46,813 bases of DNA from Saccoglossus kowalevskii. Taxonomy: Eukaryota; Hemichordata; Enteropneusta; Harrimaniidae. The stretch lies in NCBI RefSeq assembly GCF_000003605.2, contig NW_003113202.1:7501-54313 (forward strand), given 5' to 3'. Both the position numbers and the translations under genes were made by a program. This document shows, piece after piece, positions 42,854 to 46,813 of this stretch; position 1 is the stretch's first letter; every line of letters starts with the position of its first letter. The notes below the pieces were generated by a model. The model saw only the letters and a list, made by a program, of their open reading frames with translations. It was not told the DNA's origin and ran no database searches.

Positions 42854-42925
42854 GGGCTCGTCCGGTATTTTAACCCGAGACCTCTCGCACCCAAAGCGAG
42901 AATCATACCCCTAGACCAACGAGCC
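42854..42925 (-). tRNA. tRNA-Pro: tRNA-Pro (TGG), broken B box
   Basis: A61 and A56, duplicate of 41519. Confidence 0.75.
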
Positions 42926-43313
42926 GATTCTGACTAATGAGTTAGAAGAGAAATTAAAAAAAAAACAGTTTTATTCAGTTTTGCGACTCAATTGACAAGT
43001 TTTAAAATAGTATTTAGAAATATTTATACAATTCCATTTCAGTATAATGATTCAGTAAACGAAATCAAAAACTGATCTTTAAATTTCGAGTAAACTAACA
43101 TCCAAAGCGAGTGACTATATTTGTGATTTACTGCCTTGCACTGCAGGGAATTCTCCATTTCATTGCCATGATTGTCTACTTGTTGGCACATTCCGATGTG
43201 GTCGCAAAATCCCCGGTCAGTATAATTGTGAGAATTTCTATTTTTGTTTTTCTGTCGAATTTCATAACTTGAATTGAAATGCAGGCATCATAATGCAATA
43301 TGTTAAAAACTAT

Positions 43314-43385
43314 GGGCTCGTCCGGGAGTTTAACCCGTGACCTCTCGCACCCTAAGCGAGATTCATGCCCCTAGACCAACGAGCC
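43314..43385 (-). tRNA. tRNA-Pro: tRNA-Pro (AGG), A56
   Basis: C56 to A, A49 and A26; counterpart of 41979. Confidence 0.8.
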
Positions 43386-43520
43386 AGACATACATTCAAC
43401 AAACATATGGATTGTCGGAAAATAATTTATAAATATCTCTTTTCTAAAAGTGTTCAAAGGTTGCCTTATTGATGCAAGTCGAATCTTCAGCAGCCATATT
43501 TCTAAGTTTGGTAAAATTAT

Positions 43521-43592
43521 GGGCTCGACCGGGATTTGACCCCGAGACTTCTCGCACCCAAAGCGAGAATCATACCCCTAGACCAACGAGCC
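43521..43592 (-). tRNA. tRNA-Pro: tRNA-Pro (TGG), 54G
   Basis: G54, and T66 opposite T7; start of an incomplete third 1335 bp copy. Confidence 0.79.
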
Positions 43593-43981
43593 GATTCTGA
43601 CTAATGAGTTAGGAGAGAAATTTAAAAAAATAAGTTTTATTCAGTTTTGCGACTCAATTGACAAGTTTTAAAATAGTATTTAGCAAATCATTATACAATT
43701 CCATTTCAGGGTAATGATTCAGTAAACGAAATTAAAAACTCATCTTTAAACTTTCGAGTAAACTAACAGCCAAAGCGAGTGACCATATTTGTGATTTACT
43801 GCCTTGCACTGCAGGGAATTCTCCATTTCATTGCCATGATTGTCTACTTGTTGGCACATTCCGATGTGGTCGCAAAATCCCCGGTCAGTATAATTGCGAG
43901 AATTTTTATTATTGATTTTCTGTCGAATTTCATAACTTGAATTGAAATGCATGCATCATAAAGCAATATGTTAAAAAATGT

Positions 43982-44053
43982 GGGCTCGTCTGGGATTTGA
44001 AACCGAGACCTCTCGCACCCAAAGCGAGAATTATACCCCTAGACCAACGAGCC
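43982..44053 (-). tRNA. tRNA-Pro: tRNA-Pro (TGG), 53T/A23 group
   Basis: A64, T53 and A23, identical in type to 29369; the flank also shares CATAAAGCAATATG. Confidence 0.79.
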
Positions 44054-44441
44054 GATTCTGACTAATGAGTTAGGAGAAAAATTAAAAAAAATCAGTTTTA
44101 TTCAGTTTTGCGACTCAATTGACAAGTTTTAAAATAGTATTTAGCAAATCTTTATACAATTCCATTTCAGGGTAATGATTCAGTAAACGAAATCAAAAAC
44201 TGATCTTTAAATTTCGAGTAAACTAACAGCCAAAGCGAGTGACTACATTTGTGATTTACTGCCTTGCACTGCTGGGAATTCTCCATTTCATTGCCATGAT
44301 TGTCGACTTGTTGGCACATTCCGATGTGGTCGCAAAATCCCCGGTCAGTATAATTGTGAGAATTTCTATTATTGTTTTTCTGTCGAATTTCATAACTTGA
44401 ATTGAAATGCAGGCATCATAATGCAATATGTTAAAAAATGT

Positions 44442-44513
44442 GGGCTCGTCTGGGATTTGAACCCGAGACCTCTCGCACCCAAAGCGAGAATCATAACCCT
44501 AGACCAACGAGCC
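44442..44513 (-). tRNA. tRNA-Pro: tRNA-Pro (TGG), T19
   Basis: A64 and T19 as in the TGG-with-S group, but with an L spacer upstream. Confidence 0.83.
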
Positions 44514-44870
44514 GATTCTGACTAATGAGTTAGGAGAAAAATTAAAAACAAATCAGTTTTATTCAGTTTTGCGACTCAATTGGCAAGTTTTAAAATAGTA
44601 TTTAGCAAATCTTTATACAATTCCATTTCAGGGTAATGATTCAGTAAACGAAATCAAAAACTGATCTTTAAATTTCGAGTAAACTAACAGCCAAAGCGAG
44701 TGACTATATTTGTGATTTACAGCCTTGTACTGCAGGGAATTCTCCATTTCATTGCCATGATTGTCTACTTGTTGGCACATTCCGATGTGGTCGCAAAATC
44801 CCCGGTCAGTATAATTGTGAGAATTTCTATTTTTGTTTTTCTGTCGAATTTCATAACTTGAATTGAAATG
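44514..44870 (-). repeat. L spacer truncated at its right end
   Basis: Runs normally to GAATTGAAATG, then joins the middle of an AGG tRNA. The terminator-bearing last 32 bp of the spacer and the first 26 bp of the tRNA window sequence are deleted together (58 bp). Confidence 0.85.
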
Positions 44871-44916
44871 ACCTCTCGCACCCTAAGCGAGAATCATGCC
44901 CCTAGACCAACGAGCA
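44871..44916 (-). pseudogene. Truncated tRNA-Pro (AGG)
   Basis: Only the 5' 46 nt remain (acceptor 5' strand, D arm, anticodon arm). The T arm, 3' acceptor strand and terminator are deleted. T1 as well. Confidence 0.88.
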
Positions 44917-45051
44917 GGACATACATGCAACAAACGTATGGATTGTCGGAAAATAATTTATAAATATCTCTTTTCTAATAGTGTGCAAAGGTTGCCTTAT
45001 TGATGCAAGTCGAATCTTCAGCAGCCATTTTTCTAAGTTTGGTAAAATTAT

Positions 45052-45123
45052 GGGCTCGTCCGGGATTTGAACCCGAGACCTCTTGCACCCAAAGCGAGAA
45101 TCATACCCCTAGACCGACGAGCC
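45052..45123 (-). tRNA. tRNA-Pro: tRNA-Pro (TGG), variant
   Basis: A41 opposite C29 and C8 in place of U8. Confidence 0.82.
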
Positions 45124-45511
45124 GATTCTGACTAATGAGTTAGGAGAGAAATTAAAAAAATCAGTTTTATTCAGTTTTGCGACTCAATTGACAAGTTTTA
45201 AAACAGTATTTAGCAAATCTTTATACAATTCCATTTCAGGGTAATGATTCAGTAAACGAAATCAAAAACTCATCTTTAAACTTTCGAGTAAACTAACAGC
45301 CAAGGCGAGTGACCATATTTGTGATTTACTGCCTTGCACTGCAGGGAATTCTCCATTTCATTGCCATTATTGTCTACTTGTTGGCACATTCCGATGTGGT
45401 CGCAAAATCCCCAGTCAGTATAATTGTGAGAATTTCTATTATTGTTTTTCTGTCGAATTTCATAACTTGAATTGAAATGCAGGCATAATAATGCAATATG
45501 TTAAAAAAAGT

Positions 45512-45583
45512 GGGCTCGTCCGGGATTTGAACCCGAGACCTCTCGCACCCAAAGCGAAAATCATACCCCTAGACCAACGAGCC
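45512..45583 (-). tRNA. tRNA-Pro: tRNA-Pro (TGG)
   Basis: Only T27 (wobble with G43). The upstream flank is unusual (AATGCTG). Confidence 0.93.
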
Positions 45584-45972
45584 AATGCTGACTATTGAGT
45601 TAGGAGAAAAATTTAAAAAAATCAGTTTTATTCAGATTTGCGACTCAATTGACAAGTTTTAAAACAGTATTTAGCAAATCTTTATACAATTCCATTTCAG
45701 GGTAATGATTCAGTAAACGAAATCAAAAACTAATCTTTAAACTTTCGAGAAAACTAACAGCAAAAGCGAGTGACTATATTTGTGATTTACTACCTTGCAC
45801 TGCAGGGAATTCTCCATTTCATTGCCATTATTGTCTACTTGTTGGCATATTCCGATGTGGTCGCAAAATCCCCGGTCAGTATAATTGTGATAATTTCTAT
45901 TATTGTTTTTCTGTCGAATTTCATAACTTGAATTGAAATGCAGGCATCATAATGCAATATGTTAAAAAATGA

Positions 45973-46044
45973 GGGCTCGTCCGGGATTTGAACCCGAGAC
46001 CTCTCGCTCCCAAAGCGAGAATCATACCCCTAGACCAACGAGCC
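45973..46044 (-). tRNA. tRNA-Pro: tRNA-Pro (TGG), A38
   Basis: Only A38 in the anticodon loop; its T6 terminator is present. Confidence 0.92.
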
Positions 46045-46429
46045 GATTCTGACTAATGAGTTAGGAGAAAAATTAAAAAAAATCAGTTTTATTCAGTTTT
46101 GCGACTCAATTGACAAGTTTTAAAATGGTATTTAGCAAATCTTTATACAATTCCATTTCAGGGTAATGATTCAGTAAACGAAATCAAAAACTGATCTTTA
46201 AATTTCGAGTAAACTAACAGACATAGTTAGTGACCATATTTGTGATTTACTGCCTTGCACTGCAGGGAATACTCCATTTCATTGCCATGATTGTCTACTT
46301 GTTGGCACATTCCGATGTGGTCGCAAAATCCCCGGTCAGTATAATTGTGAGAATTTCTATTTTTGTTTTTGTGTCGAATTTCATAACTTGAATTGAAATG
46401 CAGGCATCATAATGCAATATGTTAAAAAA

Positions 46430-46497
46430 TCGTCCGGGAGATGAACCCGGGACCTCTCGCACCCTGAGCGAGAATCATGCCCCTAGACCAACGAGCC
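46430..46497 (-). pseudogene. tRNA-Pro (AGG) lacking its 3' end
   Basis: A 7 bp deletion removes the last acceptor bases and C73, joining the T-run directly to the stem. C33 replaces the invariant U33. Confidence 0.85.
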
Positions 46498-46632
46498 AGA
46501 CATACTTGCAACAAACGTATGGATTGTCGGAAAATAATTTATAAATATCTCTTTTCTAAAAGTGTGCAAAGGTTGCCTTATTGATGCAAGTCGAATCTTC
46601 AGCAGCCATTTTTCTAAGTTTGGTAAAATTAT

Positions 46633-46704
46633 GGGCTCGTCCGGGATTTGAACCCGAGAGGTCTCGCACCCAAAGCGAGAATCATACCCCTAGACCAACG
46701 AGCC
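46633..46704 (-). tRNA. tRNA-Pro: tRNA-Pro (TGG)
   Basis: Two variable-loop changes (GG to CC); stems and boxes otherwise intact. Confidence 0.92.
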
Positions 46705-46813
46705 GATTCTGACTAATGAGTTAGGAGAGAAATTAAATAAAAATCAGTTTTATTCAGTTTTGCGACTCAATTGACAATTTTTAAAATAGTATTTAGCAAA
46801 TCTTTATCAATCC
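46705..46813 (-). repeat. L spacer, cut by the right window edge
   Basis: First 109 bp of an L spacer upstream of the last TGG gene. It shows the array continuing beyond the window. Confidence 0.85.

Larger units (their letters stand above)
40851..43520 (-). repeat. Higher-order repeat, period 1335 bp, two copies
   Basis: Order is TGG(54G), AAA, TGG(56A/61A), AGG(56A): 40851, 41312, 41519, 41979 recur at 42186, 42647, 42854, 43314, each exactly 1335 bp apart. A third start is seen at 43521 and then diverges into a different L spacer. Near-identity implies a recent duplication of a four-gene block. Confidence 0.88.
1..46813 (-). repeat. Tandem tRNA-Pro gene array filling the whole window
   Basis: 128 tRNA-like loci in the same orientation, spaced 461 bp (L unit) or 208 bp (S unit). 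TGG-type body: acceptor 1-7/66-72, D stem 10-13/22-25, anticodon stem CTCGC/GCGAG, loop TTTGGGT, T stem TCGGG/CCCGG with T49-G65 wobble, C73. AGG-type body differs at C49 (perfect T stem), loop TTAGGGT, T-loop position 59 and D-loop C20. Neither has an intron or encoded CCA, as expected of eukaryotic nuclear tRNA genes transcribed by RNA polymerase III. Both array ends lie outside the window. Confidence 0.97.

Noticed and set aside
1-46813. CRISPR array
   Set aside because: The 72 bp repeat folds as a tRNA, and the spacers are themselves two repeated families of 136 and 390 bp, not unique short spacers.
1-46813. tRNA-derived SINE family
   Set aside because: Genes are full-length with their own terminators, strictly head to tail, without A-rich tails or target-site duplications.
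1-46813. Bacterial, organellar or plant tRNA cluster
   Set aside because: No encoded CCA, a single isotype only, and a GGCTCGT acceptor typical of animal nuclear tRNA-Pro rather than the plant form.

Overview
This 46.8 kb window is, end to end, one uninterrupted tandem array of nuclear proline tRNA genes, all on the minus strand. I count 128 tRNA-like loci, the first cut by the left edge. The cloverleaf (5' GGCTCGT acceptor strand, C73, no encoded CCA, no intron) is the ordinary animal tRNA-Pro and differs from the plant GGGCATT type as I remember it. A metazoan, probably an invertebrate with AT-rich intergenic DNA, is the best inference; the species cannot be read from the sequence. I see no credible protein gene, transposon ORF, rRNA or unique-sequence DNA. 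Both window edges lie inside the array, so its true size is unknown.

Layout. Two tRNA forms alternate with two unrelated spacers. About 82 loci have the TGG-type body (79 with anticodon TGG, 1 CGG, 2 TGT) and 46 have the AGG-type body (about 35 AGG, 4 AAA, 2 AAG, 2 ATG, 1 GGG, 2 with a shortened anticodon loop). In gene orientation a TGG gene normally has the long spacer L (about 390 bp) upstream and an AGG gene has the short spacer S (about 136 bp) upstream. This gives about 461 bp L units and 208 bp S units, hence a 669 bp dimer. Regions: 1-11313 and 23277-33465 are rich in runs of L units; 11314-23276 and 33923-43981 are mostly strict L/S alternation; 43982-46813 is L-rich and contains two truncated genes. 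Two S units never adjoin except across one visible deletion (19129/19130).

Expression signals. Each gene carries internal A and B boxes. A T6-type Pol III terminator follows genes that run into an L spacer, and a minimal T4 follows genes that run into an S spacer. S spacers have a TATA-like TTATAAATA about 45-50 bp upstream of AGG genes. Only 18 TGG loci (one partial) and 5 AGG loci match their consensus exactly. The rest carry shared, inherited substitutions (53C, 53T, 12A/15A, 19T, 54G) that define sublineages, many of them probably weak or dead.

The most interesting content is a set of anticodon-switched copies (AAA, AAG, ATG, TGT, CGG, GGG) on proline tRNA bodies, with AGG/TGG mosaics and nested higher-order repeats (1128, 1335 and 1796 bp). 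These show the array evolving by unequal exchange and conversion. Conventions below: positions use standard tRNA numbering on the minus-strand gene; 'upstream' of a gene means to its right in window coordinates.
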